Origin: Mycolicibacterium nivoides
Lineage (GTDB): Bacteria; Actinomycetota; Actinomycetes; Mycobacteriales; Mycobacteriaceae
Direction: 5' to 3'
Assembly (NCBI RefSeq): GCF_003855255.1
Contig: NZ_CP034072.1
Location: 1,426,001-1,490,000 of the forward strand
Length of the DNA stretch: 64,000 nucleotides
The notes beneath the pieces are model-generated. The model ran no database searches and had not been told where the DNA came from. It saw nothing but the letters and a program-made list of their open reading frames with translations. Positions 1 through 8,801 of this stretch are shown here, one piece after another; the first letter of the stretch is position 1, and each line of letters begins with the position of its first letter. The position numbers and the translations under genes were made by a program.

Positions 1-559
1 CGACGACGTCGCGGGCCACACCCGCGTGGTCGAGGCGATCGAAACCGGTCACGGACCGATCGACACGGCGGTGCTGGCATTCGGCGTGCTGGGGGATCAG
101 GACCGGGCCGAGGCCGACCCGGCCCACGCCGTGGCCGTCGTGCACACCGACTATGTGGCCCAGGTCAGCCTGCTGACGGTGCTGGCGCAGCGCATGCGTG
201 CCGCCGACCGGGGCCGGCTGGTGGTGTTCTCCTCGATCGCCGGAGCGCGGGCCCGCCGCGCCAACTACGTTTACGGTTCGGCCAAGGCCGGCCTCGACTC
301 GTTCGCCAGCGGCCTGACCGACGCCCTGCACGGCACCGGCGTGCAACTGCTGATCGTGCGGCCCGGATTCGTGATCGGCCGGATGACCGATGGCATGGAA
401 CCTGCGCCGTTCTCCAGCACGCCGGCCCAGGTGGCCGACGCCACGGCCAAGGCGCTGGCCCGGGGCAAGCGTGCCGTGTGGGTGCCGTGGGTGATCCGGC
501 CGATGATCTTCGTGACGCGGTTCGTGCCGCGGCCGATCTGGCGGAAGATGCCCCGGTGA
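1..559 (+). CDS. Short-chain dehydrogenase/reductase, 5' end outside window
   Basis: The reading frame is open from the first base, so the N-terminal Rossmann nucleotide-binding motif lies outside the window. The visible part shows an SDR active site: a serine in VVFSSIAG and a YGSAK segment that supplies the Tyr and Lys of the Ser-Tyr-x3-Lys set. A basic, hydrophobic C-terminus follows (VPWVIRPMIFVTRFVPRPIW). The family resembles DprE2-like ketoreductases; in M. tuberculosis an SDR (Rv2073c) also sits next to cobL, which supports orthology. The TGA stop overlaps the cobL ATG, so the two are probably translationally coupled. The substrate is not known. Confidence 0.85.
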   Translation, partial: DDVAGHTRVVEAIETGHGPIDTAVLAFGVLGDQDRAEADPAHAVAVVHTDYVAQVSLLTVLAQRMRAADRGRLVVFSSIAGARARRANYVYGSAKAGLDSFASGLTDALHGTGVQLLIVRPGFVIGRMTDGMEPAPFSSTPAQVADATAKALARGKRAVWVPWVIRPMIFVTRFVPRPIWRKMPR

Positions 560-1767
560 TGAGCGCTTGCGCGAAGAACGGACCGCCAGTGACGGGGACG
601 ATCACCGTGGTCGGCATCGGGGCCGACGGGATGGCGGGCTTGTCACGCACCTCGCGGGAGGAATTGGCGCGCGCGACCGTGGTCTACGGCTCGCCGCGGC
701 AGCTGGACCTGCTCGACGACAGCGTGACCTCGGACCGTCGAGAATGGCCGTCGCCGATGCTGCCGGCCCTGCCGGCACTGTTCAGCGACGCCGATGTGCA
801 CGTGGTGGCCAGCGGGGATCCGCTGCTGCACGGCATCGGCGCGACGCTGATCCGAGTGTTCGGCGCGCAGCGGGTGCGGGTGCTGCCCCATGTGTCGAGC
901 GTGACGCTGGCGTGTTCGCGGATGGGCTGGACGGTGCCCGACACCGAGGTGATCAGCCTGGTCACCGCGGCGCCGCACACCGCGGTGCGCCGTGGCGGGC
1001 GGGCGATCGTGCTGTCCCGGGATGCGCAGACCCCGGCCACGCTGGCGCGCCTGTTGAACGAATCCGGCCGGGGCGACTCGGAATTGACCGTGCTGGAGCA
1101 GCTGGGCGGCCCGGGGGAGCGCCGCCACGACGGCACGGCCCGGGACTGGGCGACGTCCCCGGTCGACGTGGACGACCTCAACGTGGTGGCAGTGGCCTAC
1201 CTTCCGGACGAGCGCCGGGCCCAGGCGCTGCCCGACGAGGCGTTCGCCCACGATGGACAACTCACCAAGCAGTCCATCCGGGCCGTCACGCTGGCGGCAC
1301 TGGGGCCGCGCCCCGGGGAACTGCTGTGGGATGTCGGCTCGGGCTCGGGCAGTATCGCGATCGAATGGTCGCGCAGCGCACCCGGTTGCTCGGCGGTCGC
1401 ATTCGAACGTGACGAGCAGCGCCGCGATCGGATCTTGGGCAATGTCAAGGCTTTCGGAGTTCGGGTGGAGGTCCGCGGCGGTGCCCCCGAGTCGCTCGAC
1501 GGGGCGCCCGAACCCGCGGTGATCTTCGTCGGCGGCGGTGTCACCCAACCCGGGTTGCTGCAGGCCTGTTTCGACCGCTTGCCCTCCGGTGGGCGGCTGG
1601 TGGTCAACGCGGTCACGCTGGAATCTGAATCGGTTGTGGCGCAATGGTATTCGAAGGAAGGCGGCGAGGTGCGGCGTTATCAGCACTACCGGGGCGGCGC
1701 GGTCGGTGGCTTCACCGGTTGGCGGCCGGCGCTGCCGGTGACTCAGTGGGCGGTGGTCAAGCGATGA
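559..1767 (+). CDS. cobL: CobL, precorrin-6Y C5,15-methyltransferase (decarboxylating)
   Basis: This cobalamin-pathway enzyme methylates C5 and C15 of precorrin-6Y (dihydroprecorrin-6) and removes the C12 acetate carboxyl, using SAM. It is a two-domain fusion of about 402 residues. An N-terminal CbiE-type tetrapyrrole methylase carries VVGIGADG and the SGDPLLHGIG loop. A C-terminal CbiT-type methyltransferase carries the SAM motif LLWDVGSGSGS near residue 255. The ATG at 559 overlaps the preceding TGA. A GTG at 589 would begin closer to the conserved VVGIGADG and is a real alternative. The 3' end overlaps cobM by 4 nt, and cobM overlaps cobK in the same way, so cobL-M-K is one operon. Confidence 0.95.
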   Translation: MSACAKNGPPVTGTITVVGIGADGMAGLSRTSREELARATVVYGSPRQLDLLDDSVTSDRREWPSPMLPALPALFSDADVHVVASGDPLLHGIGATLIRVFGAQRVRVLPHVSSVTLACSRMGWTVPDTEVISLVTAAPHTAVRRGGRAIVLSRDAQTPATLARLLNESGRGDSELTVLEQLGGPGERRHDGTARDWATSPVDVDDLNVVAVAYLPDERRAQALPDEAFAHDGQLTKQSIRAVTLAALGPRPGELLWDVGSGSGSIAIEWSRSAPGCSAVAFERDEQRRDRILGNVKAFGVRVEVRGGAPESLDGAPEPAVIFVGGGVTQPGLLQACFDRLPSGGRLVVNAVTLESESVVAQWYSKEGGEVRRYQHYRGGAVGGFTGWRPALPVTQWAVVKR

Positions 1768-2519
1768 CGGTGTACTTCATCGGGGCCGGCCCGGGTGCCG
1801 CCGACCTCATCACGGTGCGCGGTGCGCGACTGCTCGGCAACTGCCCGGTGTGTCTGTACGCCGGGTCGATCATGCCCGACGACCTGTTGGCGTTGTGTCC
1901 GCCCGACGCCAGGGTCGTCGACACCGGGCCGCTGAATCTGGACCAGATCATCGACGAGTTGGTCGCCGCGGATCGGGCGGGTGTCGATGTGGCCCGGCTG
2001 CATTCCGGTGATCCGTCGATCTACAGCGCGCTGGCCGAGCAGTGTCGCCGGCTCGACGAACTGGGCATCGGATACGAGATCGTGCCCGGTGTACCGGCAT
2101 TCGCCGCGGTGGCCGCCGCGCTGGGCCGGGAGCTCACCGTCCCCGGCGTCGCCCAGACGGTCACCTTGTCCCGGGTGGCCACCCTGTCCACGGCGATGCC
2201 CGAGGGGGAGGACCTGCGTACCCTGTCGGCTCCGGGGGCGACGCTGGTGCTGCACCTGGCCGCGGCTCAGATCGACAACATCGTCCCGCAGCTCCTCGAC
2301 GGTGGATACGGTCCCGAAACCCCCTGTGCGGTTGTGGCATTCGCCAGCTGGCCGGAGGAGATCGTATTGCGTGGCACGCTCGCCGACATCGCCGAGAAGA
2401 TGCACGCCGCCGCGGTGACAAAGACCGCGGTGATCGTGGTCGGCGATGTGCTTGCCGCCGAGGGGTTCTCCGACAGTTACCTGTACTCCTCAGGCCGCCG
2501 TCGCGGAGCCACGCACTGA
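1764..2519 (+). CDS. cobM: CobM, precorrin-4 C11-methyltransferase
   Basis: CobM transfers a methyl group from SAM to C11 of precorrin-4 to give precorrin-5 in the oxygen-dependent corrin pathway. The 251-residue length is normal for this single-domain tetrapyrrole methylase. The N-terminal motif YFIGAGPGAADLITVRGA, the LHSGDPSIYSA segment and EIVPGVPAFAA are the conserved SAM and precorrin-binding loops of the family. The ATG at 1764 overlaps the cobL stop codon and the TGA overlaps the cobK ATG, so it is the middle gene of a coupled cobL-M-K operon. Confidence 0.96.
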   Translation: MTVYFIGAGPGAADLITVRGARLLGNCPVCLYAGSIMPDDLLALCPPDARVVDTGPLNLDQIIDELVAADRAGVDVARLHSGDPSIYSALAEQCRRLDELGIGYEIVPGVPAFAAVAAALGRELTVPGVAQTVTLSRVATLSTAMPEGEDLRTLSAPGATLVLHLAAAQIDNIVPQLLDGGYGPETPCAVVAFASWPEEIVLRGTLADIAEKMHAAAVTKTAVIVVGDVLAAEGFSDSYLYSSGRRRGATH

Positions 2520-3250
2520 TGAAGGTCCTGCTGCTCGGTGGCACGGGTGAGGCCCGTGCTCTCGCCGCGGCCCTGCACCCGCAGGTTGAGGTGATCAGTT
2601 CGCTGGCCGGGCGGGTGCCGGATCCGGCGCTGCCGGTCGGTCCGGTACGCATCGGCGGGTTCGGCGGCGTGGACGGAATGCGCAGGTGGCTGGTCGATGA
2701 GCGCGTCGACGCCGTGGTTGACGCCACCCACCCCTTCGCCGCCACCATCACCGCGCACGCGGCGCAGGTGTGCACCGAACTCGGCCTGCCGCACCTGATC
2801 CTGGCCCGGCCGGCCTGGGCGCCGGGCACCGCGATCGTGGTGGGATCGGATCGGGAGGCCGCCGAGACCGTGGCGGGGAACGGCTATTCGCGGGTCTTTC
2901 TCACCACCGGGCGGTCCGGCACCCGGGTCTTCAAAGACGCCGACGCGTGGTTCCTCATCCGGGCGGTCACCCCGCCGGACCCCGACACGCTGCCTGCCTA
3001 TCACCAGCTGCTGCTGTCGCGCGGTCCGTATGACTACGACGGGGAGCTGGCCCTGCTGCGCGAGCACCGCATCGACGCGCTGGTGACCAAGAACAGTGGC
3101 GGCGCGATGACCGAACCCAAGCTGCGGGCCGCCGAGTCGGCGGGCGTGCCGGTGGTGATGGTGGACCGTCCGGCACTGCCGCCCGGAGTGGACTCGGTGG
3201 CCACGGTCGAGGAGGCGGTGGACTGGGTTCGGGCCGAAACCGCAGGCTGA
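2519..3250 (+). CDS. cobK: CobK, precorrin-6A (6x) reductase
   Basis: CobK reduces precorrin-6A to precorrin-6B with NADPH, the step just before CobL. The 243-residue protein starts with the dinucleotide-binding sequence VLLLGGTGEARALA and carries the family segments DATHPFAA and VTKNSGG. The ATG at 2519 overlaps the cobM TGA. It is the last gene of the cobL-M-K operon. In M. tuberculosis the corresponding genes form part of one larger cob locus; here the downstream neighbour is a cyclase fusion with its own promoter. Confidence 0.96.
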   Translation: MKVLLLGGTGEARALAAALHPQVEVISSLAGRVPDPALPVGPVRIGGFGGVDGMRRWLVDERVDAVVDATHPFAATITAHAAQVCTELGLPHLILARPAWAPGTAIVVGSDREAAETVAGNGYSRVFLTTGRSGTRVFKDADAWFLIRAVTPPDPDTLPAYHQLLLSRGPYDYDGELALLREHRIDALVTKNSGGAMTEPKLRAAESAGVPVVMVDRPALPPGVDSVATVEEAVDWVRAETAG

Positions 3251-3265
3251 GGCGCCCGGCCGCAG

Positions 3266-3271
3266 TAGGCT
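3266..3271 (+). promoter_or_regulatory. -10 box (TAGGCT) of a leaderless GTG gene
   Basis: TAGGCT ends 7 nt before the GTG at 3279. This is the spacing expected when transcription starts at or next to the start codon, and no ribosome binding site lies before the GTG. Confidence 0.5.
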
Positions 3272-3278
3272 CCACAGC

Positions 3279-4838
3279 GTGGCGGAGACGTCATACGCAC
3301 AGTGCGGCGGTCTGAGTCTCGCCTACCAGGTATTCGGAGACGGGCCCGTCGACCTTGTCTACGCCGGTTCGTTCGTCAGCCATCTCGAGCTGTTCTGGAC
3401 GATGCCCGAGTTCGAGGCGTTCATGGAGCGGATCTCGACGTTCTGCCGCGTCCTGCTGTACGACAAGGCCGGCGTCGGGCTGTCGGACCCCGTCCCGCAG
3501 GTACGCACGCTCGACGAACGGGCGGCCGAGATCGAGGCCGTGATGGATGCAGCGGGGTTCGGCCGTGCCGTTCTGTTCGGGTTGAGCGAGGGCGGGCCCG
3601 CGGCGATGCTGTTCGCGGCGACGCGGCCCGAACGCACCCAGGCCCTGATCCTCGCCGGCACCTTCGCGTACTTCGGTATCACCGAGTGGGCTGACTTCGA
3701 CCGTGACCCGTCCGAGCTGCACGCGCGGATCCTGACCGAGATGGGCGAGGACTACACGCCCTCGACCCGGCAGCTCGCCACCTTTCAGGAATTCGGCCGC
3801 GCCAGCACCTCGCAGTGGGGTACCGGCACGGCACTCAAACTCCTGCTCCCGGACGCCGGTTCGGTGCGCCAGCTCGGGATGGTCGAGCGGATGAGTGCCA
3901 GCCCGGGAATGGCCCGGGCCACGCTGGGGGCACTGTTCCGGATCGATGTGCGGTCGGTCCTGCCGACGATCACGGCGCCGACTCTGGTCATCCATGCCAC
4001 CGGCGATCTGGTCCCCATCCAGGGCGGGCGGTATATCGCCGCCCGCATACCGGGTGCGCGGATGCTTGAGGTGGACGGCACCGACCATGCACCCTGGATT
4101 GCCAACCCAGACGAGATCACCAGCGAGATCGAGGAATTCCTCACCGGCAGCCATGCCGCACCGTCGCAGTCCCACCGGGCGCTGCGCACGGTGCTGTTCA
4201 CCGACATGGTGGCCTCCACCCAACACGCCGCGGCCACAGGTGACGAGCGGTGGCGGGCGGTGCTGCATCGGATGGGGGAGATCACCGCTGACCTGACCGG
4301 TCGATTCGGTGGTGTCGTGGTGAAGAGCACCGGTGACGGACACCTCGCCACATTCGACGGTCCGACACAGGCGATCCGCTGCGCCGAGGCGCTGCGCGAT
4401 CAGACCGAAACCATGGGCATCGAGATCCGCGCGGGCATCCACACCGGCGAATGCGAGCTGCTGGACGGCGATATCGGGGGAATCGCCGTCCACATCGCGG
4501 CGCGCATCCTCGGGTTGGCCGACGCGGGGGAGATTCTGGTGTCGAGCACCGTCCGCGATCTGGTCGTGGGCTCGGGAACCGGCTTCGAGGATCGCGGCGA
4601 CGTCGAGCTGCGTGGGGTGCCGGGCATCTGGCGGCTCCTGGCGGTCGATCGACACGGTGCGCGGGCCGGAACGCCCGAAGCGGAGCTGTCCTCGGTGCCG
4701 ACGCCTGGTCCGAGGCCCACAATGCGCCGATCGGATCAGGCCATGGCGGTGATGGCACGGCGGATGCCTCGGATCGTGCGGGGGATCGCCCGGGTCACCC
4801 CGGGCACCCGCGTCACGGGACCGCCGGTCAGGCGTTGA
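3279..4838 (+). CDS. Alpha/beta hydrolase fused to class III adenylate/guanylate cyclase domain
   Basis: The 519-residue protein has two domains. Residues about 1-285 form an alpha/beta hydrolase with the nucleophile elbow GLSEGGP and a late His in DGTDHAPW. Residues about 300-460 form a class III nucleotide cyclase homology domain beginning VLFTDMVAST, with the second metal region KSTGDGHLATF and AGIHTGECE. The first cyclase metal Asp (FTDM) and the second (GDG) are present, so catalysis is plausible. Such hydrolase-cyclase fusions are a known mycobacterial architecture; the ligand of the hydrolase half is unknown. The start is a leaderless GTG. The 3' end overlaps the convergent kinase gene by 11 nt. 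Confidence 0.88.
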   Translation: MAETSYAQCGGLSLAYQVFGDGPVDLVYAGSFVSHLELFWTMPEFEAFMERISTFCRVLLYDKAGVGLSDPVPQVRTLDERAAEIEAVMDAAGFGRAVLFGLSEGGPAAMLFAATRPERTQALILAGTFAYFGITEWADFDRDPSELHARILTEMGEDYTPSTRQLATFQEFGRASTSQWGTGTALKLLLPDAGSVRQLGMVERMSASPGMARATLGALFRIDVRSVLPTITAPTLVIHATGDLVPIQGGRYIAARIPGARMLEVDGTDHAPWIANPDEITSEIEEFLTGSHAAPSQSHRALRTVLFTDMVASTQHAAATGDERWRAVLHRMGEITADLTGRFGGVVVKSTGDGHLATFDGPTQAIRCAEALRDQTETMGIEIRAGIHTGECELLDGDIGGIAVHIAARILGLADAGEILVSSTVRDLVVGSGTGFEDRGDVELRGVPGIWRLLAVDRHGARAGTPEAELSSVPTPGPRPTMRRSDQAMAVMARRMPRIVRGIARVTPGTRVTGPPVRR

Positions 4839-5901
4839 TCAGATCGAGCGTGCCGAGGTCGCGGATGGCCTGGCAACCGCGCTGCGCCATCACCACCATC
4901 ATGTCGTCCCCGCGCTCGGTGGAGCTGGCGAAGGCGGTGCCGAGCACGGTGATCAGCGGCGCCTGCAGCATGCCCAGACGGTAATCCTGCCAACAGGTTT
5001 CGCGATCATAGCCGGTGACCCCGTGTGACAGCAGCCGGTCGTGGTAGGCCGTGACCAGATCGGCTTCGGTGGCGGCCCGGACGGTGGGGTCCAGGCTGGT
5101 CGCGGTGAAATACGACAGGTCTCGCGCCGGAAGGCCCGACCCGAGCGTCTGCCAGTCCACCACGGTGATCCGGGTGCGGTCGGGGTCGAACAGCATGTTG
5201 TCCAGGCGGTAGTCGCCGTGCAGGACGGCGAACCGGTCCGGTTCGGCCAGCAGCCACGGGGTGACGACCGACATCGCCGCGCGCATGGTGTCCTGGTCCT
5301 CGGTGCTCAGTCGTGCGCCGATTTTGTCCAGAGTGATGTCGGCGGCCATCTTGGCGACGTCTCCGAATCCCTTGGCGGAGTCGGGTTCCGGCTTGGGCAT
5401 GGCGATACCGGGGAAGTTCGCCCATTGCGGGTCGGCCCAGGTCGGCCCGTGCAGATCCGCGAGTGCCCGGACTGCCAGGGTGGCCTCGGCCGGGGTGCAC
5501 CCGGCGATCTGATCACCTTGCTCGGCCGGTGCCATATCGGCCAGGAGCAACACGAAATCGGCTCCCTCGCCGGCGATTTCGCAGTGGTGACACTGCGGGA
5601 CCGGGATCCGCACGTGGCGGGCCACATTGGTGTAGAAGGCGTGCTCGGAGCGGTATCCGATGGTGACGCGGTCACGCACGGTGTCGTCCTGCGACGGCAG
5701 CTTGACCGCGAAAGTGCCCGGGAGGGCGGCGTCGTCGCGGTAGGTGACGGTGACCCGGTAGGTGGCACCGGTCTGGCCCGTGCCGATCGGTGCGGTCCGC
5801 ACCGAATCCACCTCGATACCCAGGATTTGCGACAGCCATCCGGCGGTCACCTCGGCGGGCTTGCCCGGAATGGACCTGGGGATCGACCCGGCCGCGGTCA
5901 C
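4828..5901 (-). CDS. Aminoglycoside-phosphotransferase-family kinase-like protein
   Basis: The 357-residue protein has a protein-kinase-like (APH/choline kinase) fold. The catalytic loop HGDYRLDNMLFD lies near residue 228, followed by the metal-binding VVDWQT and the SYFTATSL segment. Actinobacterial members of this family often sit beside lipid or steroid catabolism genes; the substrate here cannot be named. The GTG start at 5901 overlaps the stop of the upstream TetR gene (GTGA), so the regulator and kinase form a coupled two-gene operon. A paralogous kinase domain occurs in the gene at 24896. Confidence 0.82.
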   Translation of the reverse strand: MTAAGSIPRSIPGKPAEVTAGWLSQILGIEVDSVRTAPIGTGQTGATYRVTVTYRDDAALPGTFAVKLPSQDDTVRDRVTIGYRSEHAFYTNVARHVRIPVPQCHHCEIAGEGADFVLLLADMAPAEQGDQIAGCTPAEATLAVRALADLHGPTWADPQWANFPGIAMPKPEPDSAKGFGDVAKMAADITLDKIGARLSTEDQDTMRAAMSVVTPWLLAEPDRFAVLHGDYRLDNMLFDPDRTRITVVDWQTLGSGLPARDLSYFTATSLDPTVRAATEADLVTAYHDRLLSHGVTGYDRETCWQDYRLGMLQAPLITVLGTAFASSTERGDDMMVVMAQRGCQAIRDLGTLDLINA

Positions 5902-6536
5902 TGCACTGTTCCGTAGATCGAGCCCATCCACATCGCCTCTGCGCCCTCCAGTAGTTGTTGTCGCGACAGCGGCCCACCCAGGATGAACCGTTCCAGCAGT
6001 CGATCGTTGAACTCCATCAGCAGGCTCGCGAGTACCACCGGGTCGGCGCCCTCGGGGGCGCGGCCCGCGGCGCGCTCGGCACCGATCACCGTCGAGACGG
6101 TGGGGACGAAGGACTCCCGCGCGCCGTCCCACAGGTCGCGGACGGCGCCGCTGGATCCACGCGCCTCCAACATGGCCTGCACCAGATAGCGGTGATCCTC
6201 GGCGGTCCGCAGGACGGCCTCGATGGTGTCGTGGACACGGTCGCGGGGTGGCCGGGTGGTGTCGGCCAGGATGTTGTTGGCGGCGAACAACGCGTCGTAC
6301 ATGGGCTCGACCAGAGCTGCGACCGCCGCCGCCTTGTTCTCGAAGTAGAAGTAGAACGCCGAACGGCCCACGCCGGCCTGCCGCGCCACCTCGGCGATGT
6401 TCAGCGCGTCAAACCCGGTCTTCTGCAGGTGCTCGTTGAGCGCCGCCAAGATCGCGGTGCGCCGCTGGTCACTGCGCTGCGGTTGGCGTCGGTCTATCGG
6501 GGACCGTGCGGGTGCGCCCTGTGGTGCCGTCGGCAT
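5898..6536 (-). CDS. TetR-family transcriptional regulator
   Basis: A 212-residue TetR regulator. The N-terminal helix-turn-helix reads FDALNIAEVARQAGVGRSAF followed by YFYFENKAAAVAALV. The C-terminal helical half is divergent, as expected for a ligand-binding domain. The ATG at 6536 is chosen because GGGAGG lies about 12 nt upstream; an ATG at 6560 in frame is possible. The gene is coupled to the downstream kinase gene, which it may regulate along with itself. A palindrome at 6591-6604 is a candidate operator. Confidence 0.88.
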   Translation of the reverse strand: MPTAPQGAPARSPIDRRQPQRSDQRRTAILAALNEHLQKTGFDALNIAEVARQAGVGRSAFYFYFENKAAAVAALVEPMYDALFAANNILADTTRPPRDRVHDTIEAVLRTAEDHRYLVQAMLEARGSSGAVRDLWDGARESFVPTVSTVIGAERAAGRAPEGADPVVLASLLMEFNDRLLERFILGGPLSRQQLLEGAEAMWMGSIYGTVQ

Positions 6537-6590
6537 GCTGGCCGGCCCTCCCATTTTCAACGGGTGTGACGCCGGACACTATCGGTCATT

Positions 6591-6604
6591 TTGACAGCAG
6601 TCAA
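6591..6604. promoter_or_regulatory. Palindrome TTGAC-AGCA-GTCAA upstream of TetR/kinase operon
   Basis: A 5-bp inverted repeat with 4-nt spacer lies 55-68 nt upstream of the TetR start. It resembles the TTGACA-CC-TGTCAT element before the second kinase gene (24852-24863). It could be the operator of this TetR protein; the function is inferred. Confidence 0.35.
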
Positions 6605-6633
6605 TGAAACTCGACGCGAGTCAGTCGGTGGGT

Positions 6634-8169
6634 TCAGCCGGGGTAGTGGCGCGGAGTGAACACCCGGTCCTCGGTGGAGTCTCCGGCGGCCGAACCGGTG
6701 TACCACTGCGTCTGCGACGAGCCGATGATCAGCATGGTGCGCATGTCCACCTGGGCCGGATCCAGATCGGCCAGTCGCACTACGGTCACCCGCTCGCCGG
6801 GGCCGGGCTGCGCACCGGAGACGGCACGCGCCACGACCACCGGGGTGCTCGGATCGCGGTACTCCAACAGCAGTTCGCGCATGGCGCCGACCTGCCAGGT
6901 CCTGGTCTTGGAGGCCGGGTTGTAGATCGCCATCGCCAGGTCGGCCTTGGCCGCGGCAGTGAGACGCTGCGCGATCACGTCCCACGGCTTGAGCCGGTCG
7001 GACAGGGAGATCACCGCGTAGTCGTGGCCCAGCGGGGCACCCACGCGGCTGGCGACCGCCTGCGCCGCCGTCATCGCCGGAATCACCCGGACCTCGACGC
7101 CGGGCCACTGTTTGGCCTCTTCGAGCACTGCCGTGGCCATCGCGAACACCCCCGGATCACCGGAGGAAACGACCGCAACCGTCCGGCCCTCCTGGGCCAG
7201 CTTGCAGGCCAGCTGCGCGCGAGCGGGCTCGTCGGTGTTGTCGCTCGGGTGATGGTGCTGCCCGGCGCGGGCGCCGACGCGGTCGAGGTACGGGCCGTAG
7301 CCGATCAGGTCCGTGGCGGCGGAGAGCTCGCGGCGGCTCTGCGGGGTCATCCAGTCCGAGTCACCCGGCCCGAGGCCGACGACCACCACGCTGCCCTGCG
7401 GTGCGGTGGACCGGGACCGGCCGGGAACCATAGCCAGCGAGAAGTACGGCACCTTGACGTCGGCGCCGCCTTCGCTGCCCACCTCGCGGGCCGGGGACAC
7501 CTGCTGCCGGTCGGTGCTGGCCCGCTCGACGTAATACGCCTCATCGAGCCGTCCGGTCGCTTCCAGGGCTTCACGCACCCGGCTGTAGGACCGGCCCAGC
7601 TTGAGTACGACGGCGGCGTCGGTATCGGCCAGGCGTCGCTCCAGCTCTGCGGTGGGCAGCGTGCCGGGCAGGATCGTCAGCACGTCGTCGCCCTGCACCA
7701 GCGGCGTGCCCGTGGCGGCCGAGGCCGCGCTCACCGAGGTGACGCCGGGAACGATGACGGCTTCGAACCGCTCGGTGAGCCGGGTGTGCATGTGCATGTA
7801 GGAGCTGTAGAACAGCGGATCGCCCTCGGCGAGCAGGGCCACATCGCGGCCCGCCTCCAGGTGGGCGGCGATCCGCTCGGCGGCGGCGGCATAGAAGTCT
7901 TCCATCGCGCCGACGTATCCGCCGGGATGCGTGGTGGTTTCCGTGGTGACGGGATAGACCAGGTGTTCCTCGAGCTGGCCGTCGCGCAGGTACGGCTCGG
8001 CGATGCCCCGGGCGATGCTGTGACCGTGCTTGGCGCTGTGATAGGCCACCACGTCCGCCGCACCGATCAGCCGGGCCGCCTTGACCGTCACGAGCTCGGG
8101 GTCGCCCGGGCCCAGCCCGACGCCATAAAGAGTCCCGCGGGTTCCACGTTCTGTCGCCGTTGTACTCAC
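6634..8169 (-). CDS. cobIJ: CobIJ, precorrin-2 C20- and precorrin-3B C17-methyltransferase fusion
   Basis: A bifunctional SAM methyltransferase of 511 residues. Residues 1 to about 245 are CobI (C20 methylation of precorrin-2), with [14 protein letters not shown] and [13 protein letters not shown]. Residues about 260-511 are CobJ (C17 methylation with ring contraction), with [13 protein letters not shown] and [11 protein letters not shown]. The same fusion is known in M. tuberculosis. The GTG start at 8169 overlaps the cobH stop (GTGA), so cobG-cobH-cobIJ is a minus-strand operon with cobIJ last. Confidence 0.96.
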   Translation of the reverse strand: MSTTATERGTRGTLYGVGLGPGDPELVTVKAARLIGAADVVAYHSAKHGHSIARGIAEPYLRDGQLEEHLVYPVTTETTTHPGGYVGAMEDFYAAAAERIAAHLEAGRDVALLAEGDPLFYSSYMHMHTRLTERFEAVIVPGVTSVSAASAATGTPLVQGDDVLTILPGTLPTAELERRLADTDAAVVLKLGRSYSRVREALEATGRLDEAYYVERASTDRQQVSPAREVGSEGGADVKVPYFSLAMVPGRSRSTAPQGSVVVVGLGPGDSDWMTPQSRRELSAATDLIGYGPYLDRVGARAGQHHHPSDNTDEPARAQLACKLAQEGRTVAVVSSGDPGVFAMATAVLEEAKQWPGVEVRVIPAMTAAQAVASRVGAPLGHDYAVISLSDRLKPWDVIAQRLTAAAKADLAMAIYNPASKTRTWQVGAMRELLLEYRDPSTPVVVARAVSGAQPGPGERVTVVRLADLDPAQVDMRTMLIIGSSQTQWYTGSAAGDSTEDRVFTPRHYPG

Positions 8170-8798
8170 TCGTGCTCACTCGCAATCGAATTGACGGCGG
8201 CCGCGGCCATGGCGCTGCCACCGCGCCGGCCGGTCACCACCAGATAGGACATGCCACGCGGACGCTCGATCAGCTCCTGCTTGGACTGCGCCGACCCGAC
8301 GAAACCGACAGGTCCGCCCAGCACCGCCGCCGGGACGGGCGCGCCCTCGTCGATCAGTTCCAGCAGCCGGAACAGCGCCGTCGGCGCGTTGCCGATCGCC
8401 ACCACCGCGCCGCCGAGGCGGTCGGCCCACAGGTCGACGGCGGCCGCCGAGCGGGTGAATCCCAACTTCGCCGCCACCTCCGGGGCGCGGGGATCGGCCA
8501 CCAGCGAGACGACCTCGTTGTCGGCGGGCAGCCGCGATCGGGTGATCCCGGCCGCGACCATCGATGAATCGCACAGCACCGGGGCGCCGGCGGCGAGCGC
8601 GGCATGCGCCCTGGTCACGACGTCGTCGGTGTAGGACACATGATCGGCGACATCCACCTGGCCACAGGTGTGGATCAGCCGGACGACCACCCGCGACACA
8701 TCGTCGGGGAAGCGCGACAGGTTCGCCTCGGCGCGGATCGTCGCGAATGACTGCCGGTAGATCTCGGCGGCGTCACGGATGTAGTCGAGCACGCGCAT
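8166..8798 (-). CDS. cobH: CobH, precorrin-8X methylmutase
   Basis: CobH moves the methyl group from C11 to C12 of precorrin-8X to give hydrogenobyrinic acid. The 210-residue length is standard. The catalytic His is visible in [11 protein letters not shown], and [12 protein letters not shown] and [10 protein letters not shown] are family signatures. It starts 3 nt after the cobG stop and overlaps cobIJ, so it is the middle gene of the minus-strand cob operon. Confidence 0.96.
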   Translation of the reverse strand: MRVLDYIRDAAEIYRQSFATIRAEANLSRFPDDVSRVVVRLIHTCGQVDVADHVSYTDDVVTRAHAALAAGAPVLCDSSMVAAGITRSRLPADNEVVSLVADPRAPEVAAKLGFTRSAAAVDLWADRLGGAVVAIGNAPTALFRLLELIDEGAPVPAAVLGGPVGFVGSAQSKQELIERPRGMSYLVVTGRRGGSAMAAAAVNSIASEHE

Positions 8799-8801
8799 AC
8801 C

